Source of the DNA: JADCRZ01 sp031399065
Lineage (GTDB): Bacteria > Bacteroidota > Bacteroidia > Chitinophagales > Chitinophagaceae
Reading direction: 5' to 3'
Length of the DNA stretch: 64,000 nt
Assembly (NCBI GenBank): GCA_031399065.1
Contig: JANNOM010000027.1
Coordinates: forward strand, 9,056-73,055
Numbering within the stretch: position 1 is the first letter of the stretch; the number at the start of each line of letters is the position of its first letter. Under the pieces are notes generated by a model. The model made no database searches and had not been told where the DNA came from. It saw nothing but the letters and a program-made list of their open reading frames with translations. Below are positions 35,608 to 45,662 of this stretch, piece after piece. The position numbers were made by a program, and so were the translations under genes.

Positions 35608-38600
35608 TTATCTCCTAATCAATTTAAACCGTTGTTTTTGACTTCCCTGTGTCACTTCAAGGATATAAATACCCGCTGGCAAACGGCTGCCCAATTGCAG
35701 TGTTCCATTCGCAGAAAGATTTGTTTTTCTTTCCATTATCCTTCCTTGCATGTCTGTCAGCAGAACGCTTAAACGCTTATCACTACTGCTATTCGTGGTT
35801 ATAGTAAAATAGCTGTCCGATGGGTTAGGGGTAGCTTTTACCACTAATTTACCAGTAGCAGGCAACTGCAGTTCCCGCATCGCTTGTTGGAAAGACTGTG
35901 TTGACATGCGGGCGCTGCTTTCCCCTATCGGTGACAACCTGTTACCCGATATCGGAAATTCGGCTGTTCCATCCGCCATGGTCCATCCAACTGATAAATG
36001 GTCGGACCCTGTGGACTGCTTATGCAGCGCTTCAAAATAATAACGGACACCTTTTATCATTCTTATAGGTGCTGATTTCTGCGATGGGAACTGGAACCAC
36101 TCCCTGAAGCCAACCGGTGCTTCATTGTAAGCGACCAGTACCTTGTTGGAGGGGTTTACATCGGTGCTTAAGAAGAACCCTGCCTGGTCATCGCCAGCTA
36201 TGTAAAAAATATAATTGCCGGTCGTAGGTGCACAGATATAACCTTTTAGCCTGGCACCGTAATTACTCCCCACTTCGTTATATTCCAGGCTGCCTAGTGG
36301 CAGTGTGACGCCGGGATTACCAGGGTAAGCAGGATTATTAGTAAGGTCTGTTATCTGTGTACCAGGTATGTTAGTATATCCCTCACCTGTAGCAACTCCT
36401 GTAGGCGTACAGCCAGTAACGGTGACCAGTACCGTGTCCGATATGGTACTATCGCCGCTGTTATCAAACGCTTTTGCCGTTACGGAATAAATACCGGGTT
36501 CTATTTCGTTGTGGCTTGGCCAGATGTAAGGCGAGGTACTATCTATAAAAAATTTGATACCATCATAATAAAACTCCACTTTACGAATAAAGCCATCAGT
36601 GTCGCTGGCAGTGGCTTCAACTGGTATAAGGGTGCCTGCGGCAAAGCTGCTGTTGTTAACGGGATTTATAATACTCACAACCGGTGGCTGATTGGATGGT
36701 ACAACAACCGGAGCTTCTTCAGTAATAAACACATCATCTAAATACACCGACTTGTTGCTGTTACCTAAAAAGAAACGCAGCGCCACCGAACCTGTATAGG
36801 TGCTGGTATAGGCATAAGATCCGTAGGTTGCCTGCGTAGTTGTTATACTGACGCCTCTGGAGAAGATAGTGGCGAAAGGAGATGCATTTTGCAAAATCCT
36901 TAATCCTATGGCACGGGCAGAATCTGCACTTGCTTTAAAAGTAATGATATAGTTCCTGTCCTTTACTAAAAAAACATTGGTGCTAAGCTGTATATTGTCG
37001 GAATTATTGGGTGTAGGGAGTGTGGTAATAACTACATTACCAACGTTGGTAGATGAACCGGTCATGGGAACTGACTGTATGGTTGAAACGCCGCCATTTT
37101 TATTAGCAAAGGTCCATCCGGTAGTATTCACATCAAAAGTCGGATTGGAAATCATATTCGTTCCGGGAGGAGGCAGCACCGGGGTAACGGTCAATAACTG
37201 CGTCACATTTCTGGCCGGGTTAGTAGCGGTATCCCCGGGTTGCGAGGCTGTTATGGTAGAGGTGCCTGCCGCTACGATACGAATTTGCCCGGCAACGATG
37301 GTAGCCACCCCTAAATTGGAACTGGTATACGAAATAGGTAAGCCTGCACTGGTGGTGGCACCCGGATCGAAGTTCGGACTTCCAGTCACTTTTATCGGGA
37401 GCGGGTTAAAGGTAATCGTTTGTAAGGCTTTTGTTCCATCATATCCATAACCCGTTATAACAAAATTATAGGGGTTTTCATTTGCGTCGTCATTGGCAAT
37501 ACTAACAGTACCGGCATAATTACCTGCCAGGGCTGTGGGAGTTAAGGTTACCTGGAAGGTAACCGACCCGTTAGGAGCAACAGTAGCCGGCGCATCAGTA
37601 GCAAGTGAAAACCCGGTACCTGTTGTGTTGGCTACTACCACCGTTGGCGTGCCGGTTAAGTTAAGTGCAAGGTCGCCGATATTTTGGATAGTAAAGGTGA
37701 CCGTTTTCGGTGATGAAGAGGATACATCTCCAAAGTCGAATCTGCCGGTATTGTCGAATATTTCTGCGGTATCCTGCAATAGCTTTAGTTCTGTTCTGGC
37801 AATCACCGTAGGGTACTCGTAAGCACCCTTATCGCTTGCAAAGCCCACCGGGCGTCCAACGCCTAAAATATCGGTAACACTGAACTGGCCGGCTATATTG
37901 CTACCATTGTTAATAGCAGGACTGGTAGCGTTAAGCTGCAGGTTAGCTGTGGAGTCTGTGGCAAGCGAAATAAACTGTGGGTTGGCAGTCATGTCGTTAC
38001 CCCCATTTTTATAGGAAGGCCCGTTAAAATACAAATTATAGTCATAGATGGTGTTGGCATCATTACCGTTGCAATTGCCGCCGGTACGTGCATACATAAT
38101 GTTATTGTAAATTCTTACATCCGAACACTGGTTGGCATCGATCTCCGGATAGCCCACTACGGTTCCATTGTTATAAGCGGTGTTATTGACAATATCCACA
38201 TGGGATGCTCTGTATGCATGCACACCTCCTCCGCCGTTGTTATAACTCACATTGTTTTCTACCAGGTAACGTCCAACATACGGGAAGGTAGTAGTGCCGT
38301 TGCCGGTGTTCACGTCCAGTATAATACCATTACCATCGCTCAGTGCGTCGATCCGTTCCCAGGGAATAAGTGTTTTATTGTTGTGAACCACATTGTTGCG
38401 GATAAATATTTTGTATGAAGTGACCGCATCTATGCTTTTAGGATCAAGAATACTGATGCCGCTGCCGGCGTACATGGAGTACCAGCAGGTGTTATAAATC
38501 AGGTTGTTTTCTATTGTGACGTAATCGCAACGGAAACCGCCTATACCACCGCCGGTATCATGAATTTTACAATTGCTTATAATGATGTGGTGAGCGTCAG

Positions 38601-39117
38601 CACTATTACCGATAGAAATAGATCCGCAGTTATACATGGAGATTTTGTTCCAGTCTGCGTTCCTGTTTTCATAATCCCGCCATGTTTGGTATGCATCGGC
38701 ATAGTTAAGGAGTTGGTTGGTTCCTTCTATTTCAAGCCCGGAAATAGCAATATAGGATGCATCAATAGCGATTGCCCGCCATATTTGAAATGTTAGTCCT
38801 GTAAGCAGTTTCAGCTTGGGCGTGTGGCCCGGGTATGCCTTATATGTAATATAGGCTCCCTCCCTACCTGAGCGGGTTATAGTAACAATGCTTTGCTGAA
38901 AGTTTGATATGGGCGTATACGTGCCGTTCATAATAAACACGGTATCGCCCGGGTTGGTAAAAGAGGCCGCTCTTCTGATCGTTGCAAAGGGTTGTGCGAG
39001 CGTGCCGGGATTGTTATTGTCTCCGGATAAAGCAGACACATAATAATCAGTCGCAAACAAATTAAATGTGCAGGATAACAAAAAAACAAGGAGAGGGAAG
39101 GTAAATACTCTTTTCAT
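35608..39117 (-). CDS. secreted right-handed beta-helix protein with T9SS tail
   Basis: 1169 residues. Signal peptide (VFTFPLLVFLLSCTFNLFA); parallel beta-helix domain about 24-440 beginning DYYVSALSGDNNNPGTLAQP and showing repeated AxxVxIxNNxxYNN rungs (VTIENNLIYNTCWYS, VDIVNNTAYNNG), the fold of pectate-lyase-like and alginate-lyase-like enzymes; choice-of-anchor D domain about 455-560 (FDFGDVSSSSPKTVTF); an Ig-like module to about 655; a CBM-like domain about 660-800; a second Ig-like module about 810-890 (NQPPVVSIINPVNNSS); a PA14-like domain about 900-1070; T9SS type A sorting domain about 1090-1169 ending in QRFKLIRR. It is a surface or secreted glycan-acting protein; catalytic residues cannot be named. 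A long terminator hairpin follows directly. Confidence 0.85.
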   Translation of the reverse strand: MKRVFTFPLLVFLLSCTFNLFATDYYVSALSGDNNNPGTLAQPFATIRRAASFTNPGDTVFIMNGTYTPISNFQQSIVTITRSGREGAYITYKAYPGHTPKLKLLTGLTFQIWRAIAIDASYIAISGLEIEGTNQLLNYADAYQTWRDYENRNADWNKISMYNCGSISIGNSADAHHIIISNCKIHDTGGGIGGFRCDYVTIENNLIYNTCWYSMYAGSGISILDPKSIDAVTSYKIFIRNNVVHNNKTLIPWERIDALSDGNGIILDVNTGNGTTTFPYVGRYLVENNVSYNNGGGGVHAYRASHVDIVNNTAYNNGTVVGYPEIDANQCSDVRIYNNIMYARTGGNCNGNDANTIYDYNLYFNGPSYKNGGNDMTANPQFISLATDSTANLQLNATSPAINNGSNIAGQFSVTDILGVGRPVGFASDKGAYEYPTVIARTELKLLQDTAEIFDNTGRFDFGDVSSSSPKTVTFTIQNIGDLALNLTGTPTVVVANTTGTGFSLATDAPATVAPNGSVTFQVTLTPTALAGNYAGTVSIANDDANENPYNFVITGYGYDGTKALQTITFNPLPIKVTGSPNFDPGATTSAGLPISYTSSNLGVATIVAGQIRIVAAGTSTITASQPGDTATNPARNVTQLLTVTPVLPPPGTNMISNPTFDVNTTGWTFANKNGGVSTIQSVPMTGSSTNVGNVVITTLPTPNNSDNIQLSTNVFLVKDRNYIITFKASADSARAIGLRILQNASPFATIFSRGVSITTTQATYGSYAYTSTYTGSVALRFFLGNSNKSVYLDDVFITEEAPVVVPSNQPPVVSIINPVNNSSFAAGTLIPVEATASDTDGFIRKVEFYYDGIKFFIDSTSPYIWPSHNEIEPGIYSVTAKAFDNSGDSTISDTVLVTVTGCTPTGVATGEGYTNIPGTQITDLTNNPAYPGNPGVTLPLGSLEYNEVGSNYGARLKGYICAPTTGNYIFYIAGDDQAGFFLSTDVNPSNKVLVAYNEAPVGFREWFQFPSQKSAPIRMIKGVRYYFEALHKQSTGSDHLSVGWTMADGTAEFPISGNRLSPIGESSARMSTQSFQQAMRELQLPATGKLVVKATPNPSDSYFTITTNSSSDKRLSVLLTDMQGRIMERKTNLSANGTLQLGSRLPAGIYILEVTQGSQKQRFKLIRR

Positions 39118-39470
39118 AATGGTGATTATTTTTTAAATAAAAGCATCGTTTTAATTTTTTAATATTAAAGGCCAGAGTATGAAAATAAATAAAAATTTTA
39201 TTATAAAAAACTATTCAATTATGTTGAAGTGTACAATTTCTACATTTTACCCGTTAAAAGCGTTTTTCAATTCAGCAGAGCTGCTGAATTGACATTGTTT
39301 TCACACGGATGCTGCTTCCATCTATTTAAAAGATCATATAAACTTAACAAAGCCACTGAATGCTGCAATGGAATGTAGTATAATATCCGAAGCTGCAGGA
39401 CGTAATAAACAAAGTTGAGTCAGGCAAGGCTGCAGGTAAATTCTTTCCCCAATCGGCTTTCTACCAGCAA
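39118..39470. promoter_or_regulatory. intergenic region with a 24-bp palindrome
   Basis: 353 AT-rich bases upstream of the beta-helix gene and downstream of the SDR gene. At 39268-39291 lies the palindrome CAATTCAGCAG, two bases, CTGCTGAATTG, with perfect 11-bp arms, about 150 bp upstream of the beta-helix start codon. No T-run follows, so an operator is more likely than a terminator. No gene was seen. Confidence 0.5.
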
Positions 39471-40463
39471 CTACCGCTTTTGTTTTCTTCTTGCAACCAT
39501 TACCGTCAGCGCAACCAATGCGAGGCTACCCGCCACCATGCCTGCTTTGCGGGCCGTTGATTGCGATGAGGGTTTGCTCCAGCCACCGTGTATGCTGCTG
39601 CCGAAGTTTACAGTGTCCAATATATTTCCAGGTGTTTTTTCAATGGGATCTGCCTGATTTAGATAGGTGCGTATTACCCATGCCGTGATGTTTCTGCTCA
39701 ATACAGGAAATAGCGCATGGGTGATTCTTAAAAACGGGGACATAACGCCCACGGCTATTGTAGAACGTGGCTGACGGATAATCCGGACCACTTCCCTGGC
39801 TACTATTTGCGGATCTACCACGGGAGGTGCCGGCCGGATTACCTTGCCCGTGTAATTGGCTGCGTGCTGGATACCCGGGGTGTCCAGAAACGCAGGGTAA
39901 AGGTCACAGACATGGATATTCGGCTCATTACTCAATTCGCCTTTTAACGCTTCCGAAAACCCGCGCAACCCGAACTTGCTGGCACTATAGGCAGCTCCAT
40001 ACGGAACGGGGAACCAGCCACCCACAGATATATTGTTGATCAGAATACCATAACCCTGTTGCTTAAAATAGGGCAGTATTGCCTGCGCACCATGGATATA
40101 GCCCAGCAGGTTAACTTTAATAAGATCTTCATGAACGCTTGATGGAACGTCTTCCAGCGCACCGGTAGCCATAACGCCGGCATTATTAATCCACACATCC
40201 ACGGAGCCTCCATACTCATTTGCTTTCTGAGCCAGTTCCCGGATACCGTCGGCAGACCGGGTATCTGTTTGTACTGCCAGCGCGATGGCACCATACGATT
40301 CACATTCCCTGGCAACTTCCTCCAGCACGTCCAGTCTTCTTGCTGCCAGTATGAGCTTCGCTCCGTGCCGGGCCAGTTCAATGGCCATTGCGCGGCCAAC
40401 CCCGCTTGAAGCCCCGGTGACGACGATGGTTTTGGAAGAGAGATCTATTTTGTCGGGTATCAT
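39471..40463 (-). CDS. SDR-family oxidoreductase with C-terminal membrane anchor
   Basis: 330 residues. Rossmann fold with the cofactor motif TGASSGVG (residues 16-23), NNAG (93-96), and the catalytic pair Tyr159 and Lys163 in YSASKFG. Arg43 after the second strand (LAARR) suggests NADP(H) use. Beyond the usual 250 residues it carries an extension with a TM helix near the end (AGMVAGSLALVALTVMVARR), so it is probably membrane-tethered. Similar SDR proteins with this tail act on lipids or unknown small molecules in many Bacteroidota and Proteobacteria. The substrate is unknown. The gene lies between two T9SS cargo genes, without sign of functional linkage. Confidence 0.88.
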   Translation of the reverse strand: MIPDKIDLSSKTIVVTGASSGVGRAMAIELARHGAKLILAARRLDVLEEVARECESYGAIALAVQTDTRSADGIRELAQKANEYGGSVDVWINNAGVMATGALEDVPSSVHEDLIKVNLLGYIHGAQAILPYFKQQGYGILINNISVGGWFPVPYGAAYSASKFGLRGFSEALKGELSNEPNIHVCDLYPAFLDTPGIQHAANYTGKVIRPAPPVVDPQIVAREVVRIIRQPRSTIAVGVMSPFLRITHALFPVLSRNITAWVIRTYLNQADPIEKTPGNILDTVNFGSSIHGGWSKPSSQSTARKAGMVAGSLALVALTVMVARRKQKR

Positions 40464-40549
40464 ACAAGATGTTTATATGGGTTGTACAATAAATGCGCCA
40501 TCAGCTTTGGCGGGAGGATTTGCAGGGGTTATGCATTGCGATGAGGTAT

Positions 40550-42904
40550 CTACCGTAACAGTAAAAAGGTTCCTGAAAGTAATTTCACCGGCTGTCCCCT
40601 GAACTGGATCTGAAGCTTGTAGACATAAGTTCCAACGGGTTGCGGCGTGGCTTTGTACATGCCGTTCCAACGGTCCGCAGGAGTGCCCGATTCATACACT
40701 TTATTTCCCCAGCGGTTATGGATAGTAAGTTTATATTTTTCCAGGAGGCAGTCAGGACTGATCAGGCCGGTAAAAAGATCATTTCTGCCATCACCATTAG
40801 GAGTAAATGCGTTAGGTACCTGCACACTGCAATGGCAGTTGTATATCGTAACATTTGTACTGCTTCCGGGTGTACCCGTATAGCAACCCGTTATTGCCAG
40901 GTTATACGAAACCGTATAAGTACCGGGTAATGATGAACGCGGATTGATGGCACCGGTAGTAGCGTGGAGATATAACCCGGAGGAAGCGGAAAAGATACCG
41001 CCTGCCGTAAAGCTTTCAGGGGTGACGGGACTTTGCAGGCTATCGTCTGAACATATAAACTCGCTGACGTAATTAAAAGATGACGACAGATTAATAGGTG
41101 GTTCCACTACCAGTTCAGCGGTTGCTTCTAGTGCAGGGGAACAGGATGTAGCGGGCCTCCTGTAAACGACGGTATACCTGCCCGGAGTGCTGCGCGAGGG
41201 ATCGGCCTGGCCTGTTGTTTCATTAACGATGGCACCAGGAACTATGGTGGAAAAACGTCCCCCTGCTGGGAAACCGGTACTCTTATCGGCAGGCAGCGAA
41301 GAGACGAGTCCGCATGCAGGCACCGGGTACGAAAAGGAAAAGGGGGCCTCAGGCGAAGGCGGTAAAATGGAAATAACGGTACTCGTGGTATAATTGTACG
41401 GACAGGTGATCTGGTAATTTATAGTATAAGTGCCAGGGATGGAAGCTTCCGGGCGGATGATACCGGTAGCTTTATCCAGTTCGAGACCCGGAGTAGTAGC
41501 AGTATAAGTACCCCCGGGTTCGAAACCCGGTACTGGTAATGGACTGGCCGTTGCATCGGAGGTGCATACAGGCGAGGCGTAGCCGATGCCGAAGGAGGGG
41601 ACAGGCCGTTTGCCATCGTCCACTTTTACGACCCATAAATCATTCAGTCCTTTGTTACCAGTAAGGTCACCGTCTGATGATGATGATAAACCGGCAAAAA
41701 AATATCCGCCGGAGCCGGCAGGGGATACTAATTGCCCGTAGATAGTAAGGTCATTCCCGAAACCACCAAAGGTCTTTTGCCATTCCATCATTCCGGAAGC
41801 AGTTATTTTTACCAGCCACAGATCGATAGATCCTTTTATGCTGCACACATCTCCATCTGATGAAGTGGTATACCCCAGTATGATACATCCGCCATCTGCA
41901 GTTGCGGCAAGCGAACCATTGTTCTCGGCTGCTGTACCGCCTAAACTTTTTTCTGAAAGCATATTCCCGTCTTCATTGATCCGGAGCAGCCATAAATCAT
42001 TATCTCCGCTGGGAGCCGACACATCGCCATCTGTGGAATTGGTATTTGAAATAACCCACCAGCCAGTGCCTGCAGGTGCGATACCGCCGAAGATGTCATT
42101 GCCAGAACCTCCATACGTTCTTTGCCAGAGCAGGGTTCCGTTACGGTCAAGCCTTACCAGCCAGGTATCAAATTGCCCTCTATTTACTGTAACATCTCTG
42201 TCATCGGAGCTGGTGCTTCCTCCCAGTATTAACCCCCCGTCTTTTGTTTCCAGTATCTTATGCGGTCCATCGTCGGAATTTGTACCACCCAATGTTCTTT
42301 GCCATAAAAGTGTGCCCGATGCATTCAGACGCACGATCCATATATCTATAGATCCCCTGGGGCTTGTCACGTCGCCGTCATTTGATTGTGTAGTGCCTGT
42401 TACGGCCAGTCCTCCGTCGGATGTTACCACGAGCGAGAATCCGGCATCGAACCCGGATCCACCCAGGCACCGCTGCCAGAGTATGTTGCCATCTCTATCT
42501 ACACGTACCAGCCACATGTCCTGACCGCCTTTAAGTCCCGCTATATCCCCACCGGATCGGTTAGTAACACCTGTAAAAACATATCCTCCGTCAGGCATCT
42601 GTTTTACACCAACCCCATAATCGTCTCCAGGTCCGCCATAGTTTTTCGCCCACTGTACGGTTCCGCCCGGGGCCATTTTTACGAGCCATATATCATTTCG
42701 ACCCTTACTACCGGAGATATCGCCATCGGCCGATTCAGTGAAGCCAATCAAAATACAACCGTTGTCTGAGGTCGGCTCTAAGCCAAATACATGATCGTTC
42801 TTTGTGCCGCCCAGATTTTTCTGCCACTCGATGAGAGGTTGTGCATGAATATGAATAAAACTGTAGAGTAGTAAGACGGCAGACAGTGTTGTAATATGTT
42901 TCAT
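40550..42904 (-). CDS. T9SS type B (gliding-motility-associated C-terminal) propeller protein
   Basis: 784 residues with a signal peptide (cleavage near HIHAQ). Residues about 28-450 are seven or eight copies of a ~55-residue unit of the form WLVRLDxxGxLLWQRTLGGT...DGGxxxxGxTxSxDGDV, each with xDxWLVKI, consistent with a beta-propeller of the SBBP/PQQ-like type. A less regular region with repeated TYTVSYN and PGTYTI segments follows (about 460-690). The end is the CHU_C/T9SS type B domain, starting VPNAFTPNGDGRNDLF and containing IHNRWGNKVYES. It is exported by T9SS and held at the surface or released. Its function is unknown, perhaps adhesion or binding. Confidence 0.88.
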   Translation of the reverse strand: MKHITTLSAVLLLYSFIHIHAQPLIEWQKNLGGTKNDHVFGLEPTSDNGCILIGFTESADGDISGSKGRNDIWLVKMAPGGTVQWAKNYGGPGDDYGVGVKQMPDGGYVFTGVTNRSGGDIAGLKGGQDMWLVRVDRDGNILWQRCLGGSGFDAGFSLVVTSDGGLAVTGTTQSNDGDVTSPRGSIDIWIVRLNASGTLLWQRTLGGTNSDDGPHKILETKDGGLILGGSTSSDDRDVTVNRGQFDTWLVRLDRNGTLLWQRTYGGSGNDIFGGIAPAGTGWWVISNTNSTDGDVSAPSGDNDLWLLRINEDGNMLSEKSLGGTAAENNGSLAATADGGCIILGYTTSSDGDVCSIKGSIDLWLVKITASGMMEWQKTFGGFGNDLTIYGQLVSPAGSGGYFFAGLSSSSDGDLTGNKGLNDLWVVKVDDGKRPVPSFGIGYASPVCTSDATASPLPVPGFEPGGTYTATTPGLELDKATGIIRPEASIPGTYTINYQITCPYNYTTSTVISILPPSPEAPFSFSYPVPACGLVSSLPADKSTGFPAGGRFSTIVPGAIVNETTGQADPSRSTPGRYTVVYRRPATSCSPALEATAELVVEPPINLSSSFNYVSEFICSDDSLQSPVTPESFTAGGIFSASSGLYLHATTGAINPRSSLPGTYTVSYNLAITGCYTGTPGSSTNVTIYNCHCSVQVPNAFTPNGDGRNDLFTGLISPDCLLEKYKLTIHNRWGNKVYESGTPADRWNGMYKATPQPVGTYVYKLQIQFRGQPVKLLSGTFLLLR

Positions 42905-43103
42905 AAACCGGGAACGTTTCAGGGTACTAGATAAATGAACGATCTCCTGAAAATATAAATTTGCATTAGAACTTTTATTGAATTTATCTTAAGTGTTCGT
43001 TTTGCTTGCTGAAATGCACTTTTATATTGTTTGTTATTTATATCTTTATCGGTGTAGCAGCTAAGTTCCTGACTAATGCTAAAATGCTGCTTATATTACC
43101 CTG

Positions 43104-44903
43104 ATGCTGACAATCAGACTTCTGCCTACCCTCTTCATTGTAATTGTTTCGTTTTATCCTTCGATGATAGAAAAAGCAGGATTTGCTTCAGTTCATTTAA
43201 AAGATACATCTAAAAGCCTTTCGGGTGATACTACGGAAGCAAACAGGTTGCTGGCTCTTTGCGAAGCATCGTATGATAAGGGTGATTACAATACAACGCT
43301 TACTTATAGCCGCCAGGCCTTGAAGATATCGGAGTCATTAAAATTTTCGCAGGGAATTTCGAAATCGCTGATCATTACAGCCAACTGCCTTTTTCAACAG
43401 GGTAAATACAGGGATGCGGTTCCGGTAGTATTAAGAAGCCGTAGTGTAAACGATAGCGCGGGTAACAAAAAAGGAACTTACTTTGCTTTTCTTTTATTAG
43501 GAAATATATATTTCCGCCTGGCTGATTATAACAAGGCCTCTTATTATTTTAAGGAAGCCGGTGCAATAAGCACTTCCATCAATTACACGAAGGGAACCAT
43601 GAAGTCGCTCATGAATCTTGCCGCAGTGAACATAGACGATAATAAAGCGGATACCGCAGTTATGAATCTGCACAAGGCATTAGAGATCGCTCTTCAAATA
43701 AATGATCAGTCATCTGTTTCCGCCATTTACGTTAATATGGGCGTTACATACTATGACAGGTCGGGATACGATAGTGCCCTTAAATACTATAACAAAGCAC
43801 TGCAATGGGGGAAAAAATCGGGTGACAGGAACATGATAGCAACTGCGGAACTAAATATAGGGAGTGCCCTTGTAGAAAAAGGTGAACTAACGGGCGCAGA
43901 GCAGCACTTAAAAAGAAGTATGGTAATGGCCAAAGAACTTGGAGCCAGGTATATGATCGCAGAAAACTACCGTTTTCTTGCGGACCTATTCGATAAAAAA
44001 AAAGACTACAGGCAGGCTCTTATGTACGCGCGGATGTATTTTTTATTGATGGATAGTTTACGAAGTCAGGAAACAAAAGAAACTATCGAGCAGCTTAACC
44101 TTAAATATAACAGTGAAAAGAAAGATCAGAACATTCAGTTGTTAAAAAAAGAAAATGAAAACAGGCAAACGACCCTCCGGGCGGCTATCAAAACAAAACG
44201 ATTGGTACTTACTGCAAGCGGTATAATTATAGGGATGCTGGTAATCATTTTCCTGGGCCTGTTCCGGAACAGTAAACTTCGCCATAAAGAAGTGATCGCC
44301 CGGATGGAAAAGGAAAAACTGAAGTCAGATCTTACGGCACTCCGATCGCAGCTAGACCCCCATGTGATATTTAACTCACTTAATACCATTTATCACCAGA
44401 TCGAACACGACCCCCAGGCCAGCCGGCAAACTATCCTCGACTACGCCGACCTGCTACGATACCAGCTTTATAAAAGCAATGTAGATTTTATAGAGATGGA
44501 CATGGAGATCAGTTATCTCCATAAATATATTACACTGCAGAAGCTGCGGATATCAAGCCGCTGCAAGGTATCAGTGTTTATAGAAGACGATTTTGCCGGG
44601 ATCGTAATTGCCCCTTTACTACTTGTTTCTGTAGTGGAGAATACATTTAAACATGTAAGCAACACAAAAAATTCTGGTAACTTTATTAACATAACGCTTA
44701 TTAAAAAACAGGGTGGTATTGTCCTGTGTACACGGAACACAATAAATGCCCCTGACTACCAGGAGTCATTGAATGAAAAAAAGGAAGGAATCGGTCTGGC
44801 AAATCTTAAAAACAGGCTGATGCTTATTTATCCTGAACGACACAAGATTGAAACACTTATTAAGGATGACGTTTACGAGGTAAATCTTTTTATCGATGTA
44901 TAA
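43104..44903 (+). CDS. TPR-containing LytS/YehU-type sensor histidine kinase
   Basis: 599 residues. An N-terminal signal-like segment; periplasmic TPR array about 45-340 with repeats such as ASYDKGDYNTTLTYSRQAL and VNMGVTYYDRSGYDSALKYY; one TM helix about 365-386 (LVLTASGIIIGMLVIIFLGLF); coiled linker; then His_kinase domain with the phospho-acceptor His420 in SQLDPHVIFNSLNTI, where relatives usually read QxNPHFxFNxLNxI; and a HATPase with N-box VVENTFKHVS and G-box GIGLANLKNRL. It should phosphorylate the LytTR regulator encoded 8 bp overlapping downstream. Such TPR-LytS systems are abundant in Chitinophagaceae; the signal is unknown. Confidence 0.92.
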   Translation: MLTIRLLPTLFIVIVSFYPSMIEKAGFASVHLKDTSKSLSGDTTEANRLLALCEASYDKGDYNTTLTYSRQALKISESLKFSQGISKSLIITANCLFQQGKYRDAVPVVLRSRSVNDSAGNKKGTYFAFLLLGNIYFRLADYNKASYYFKEAGAISTSINYTKGTMKSLMNLAAVNIDDNKADTAVMNLHKALEIALQINDQSSVSAIYVNMGVTYYDRSGYDSALKYYNKALQWGKKSGDRNMIATAELNIGSALVEKGELTGAEQHLKRSMVMAKELGARYMIAENYRFLADLFDKKKDYRQALMYARMYFLLMDSLRSQETKETIEQLNLKYNSEKKDQNIQLLKKENENRQTTLRAAIKTKRLVLTASGIIIGMLVIIFLGLFRNSKLRHKEVIARMEKEKLKSDLTALRSQLDPHVIFNSLNTIYHQIEHDPQASRQTILDYADLLRYQLYKSNVDFIEMDMEISYLHKYITLQKLRISSRCKVSVFIEDDFAGIVIAPLLLVSVVENTFKHVSNTKNSGNFINITLIKKQGGIVLCTRNTINAPDYQESLNEKKEGIGLANLKNRLMLIYPERHKIETLIKDDVYEVNLFIDV

Positions 44904-45603
44904 TAGAATGAATATATTGTTGGTAGACGACGAACCCATAGCTTTAAACGGCCTGGAGAAATATGTAGCCCGCGTTTCCTATTTCAACATTGTCGATACC
45001 TGCGAAAATGCATATGATGCAAAAGATGCATTGGAAGCACATCTGGTAGATCTTATCTACCTGGATATCCAATTGCCGGGAATAACCGGCCTTGATTTTT
45101 TAAAGACCTTAGCGCATCCGCCCCTGATAATTATAGCCAGTGCATTTCCCGAATATGCAGTAGAAGGTTTTGAACTTGACGTGGTAGATTACCTGGTAAA
45201 GCCATTTTCTTTCGAACGCTTTTTTAAGTCCGCAGAGCGCGCAAAGGAACATTTTACACAGCGAACTCAAACGGTTGCAGTTCTACCGGAGAAGGATTAT
45301 TTTTTTGTGAAAACAAATAAAAGGACAGAAAAACTAACTTACCAGGAAATTCTATACATAGAAGCGCTACACAACTATGTTGCCATTTATACCATTCAAA
45401 GAAAACTTGTCATCTATACCAGCCTCAAAGAGCTGCAGGAGATGCTGCCAGACCGGAATTTTATGAGAATACACAAATCGTTTATAGTTTCCCTTCAGCA
45501 CATCAGCCGGATCGAAGACGGGAAGGTTCTGATTAAAACTGCCAAAATACCCGTAAGTCGTACCATGAAAGAAGAACTTACCGCGAGGACCCTGAAGCGT
45601 TGA
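44896..45603 (+). CDS. LytTR-family response regulator
   Basis: 235 residues overlapping the kinase gene by 8 bp. Receiver domain with acidic DDEP near the start, phospho-acceptor Asp57 in YLDIQLPG, and LVKPFSFERF carrying the conserved Lys. A LytTR DNA-binding domain follows at about 135-232 (FFVKTNKRTEKLTYQEILYI, then MRIHKSFIVSLQHISRIEDG). It binds direct repeats upstream of target genes after phosphorylation by the neighbouring kinase. The start could also be the ATG four codons later, which gives MNILLVDDEP. Targets cannot be named from this window. Confidence 0.94.
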   Translation: MYNRMNILLVDDEPIALNGLEKYVARVSYFNIVDTCENAYDAKDALEAHLVDLIYLDIQLPGITGLDFLKTLAHPPLIIIASAFPEYAVEGFELDVVDYLVKPFSFERFFKSAERAKEHFTQRTQTVAVLPEKDYFFVKTNKRTEKLTYQEILYIEALHNYVAIYTIQRKLVIYTSLKELQEMLPDRNFMRIHKSFIVSLQHISRIEDGKVLIKTAKIPVSRTMKEELTARTLKR

Positions 45604-45662
45604 CTTATTCCGACCTATCATCGTTTCCTGGATTAGTAGCTGGTATCGTCGAACAATTCTAA

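Noticed and set aside
40550..42904. Repeats inside the T9SS type B gene as a DNA repeat array
   Set aside because: They are in-frame protein repeats of a beta-propeller with diverged DNA, not a separate element.
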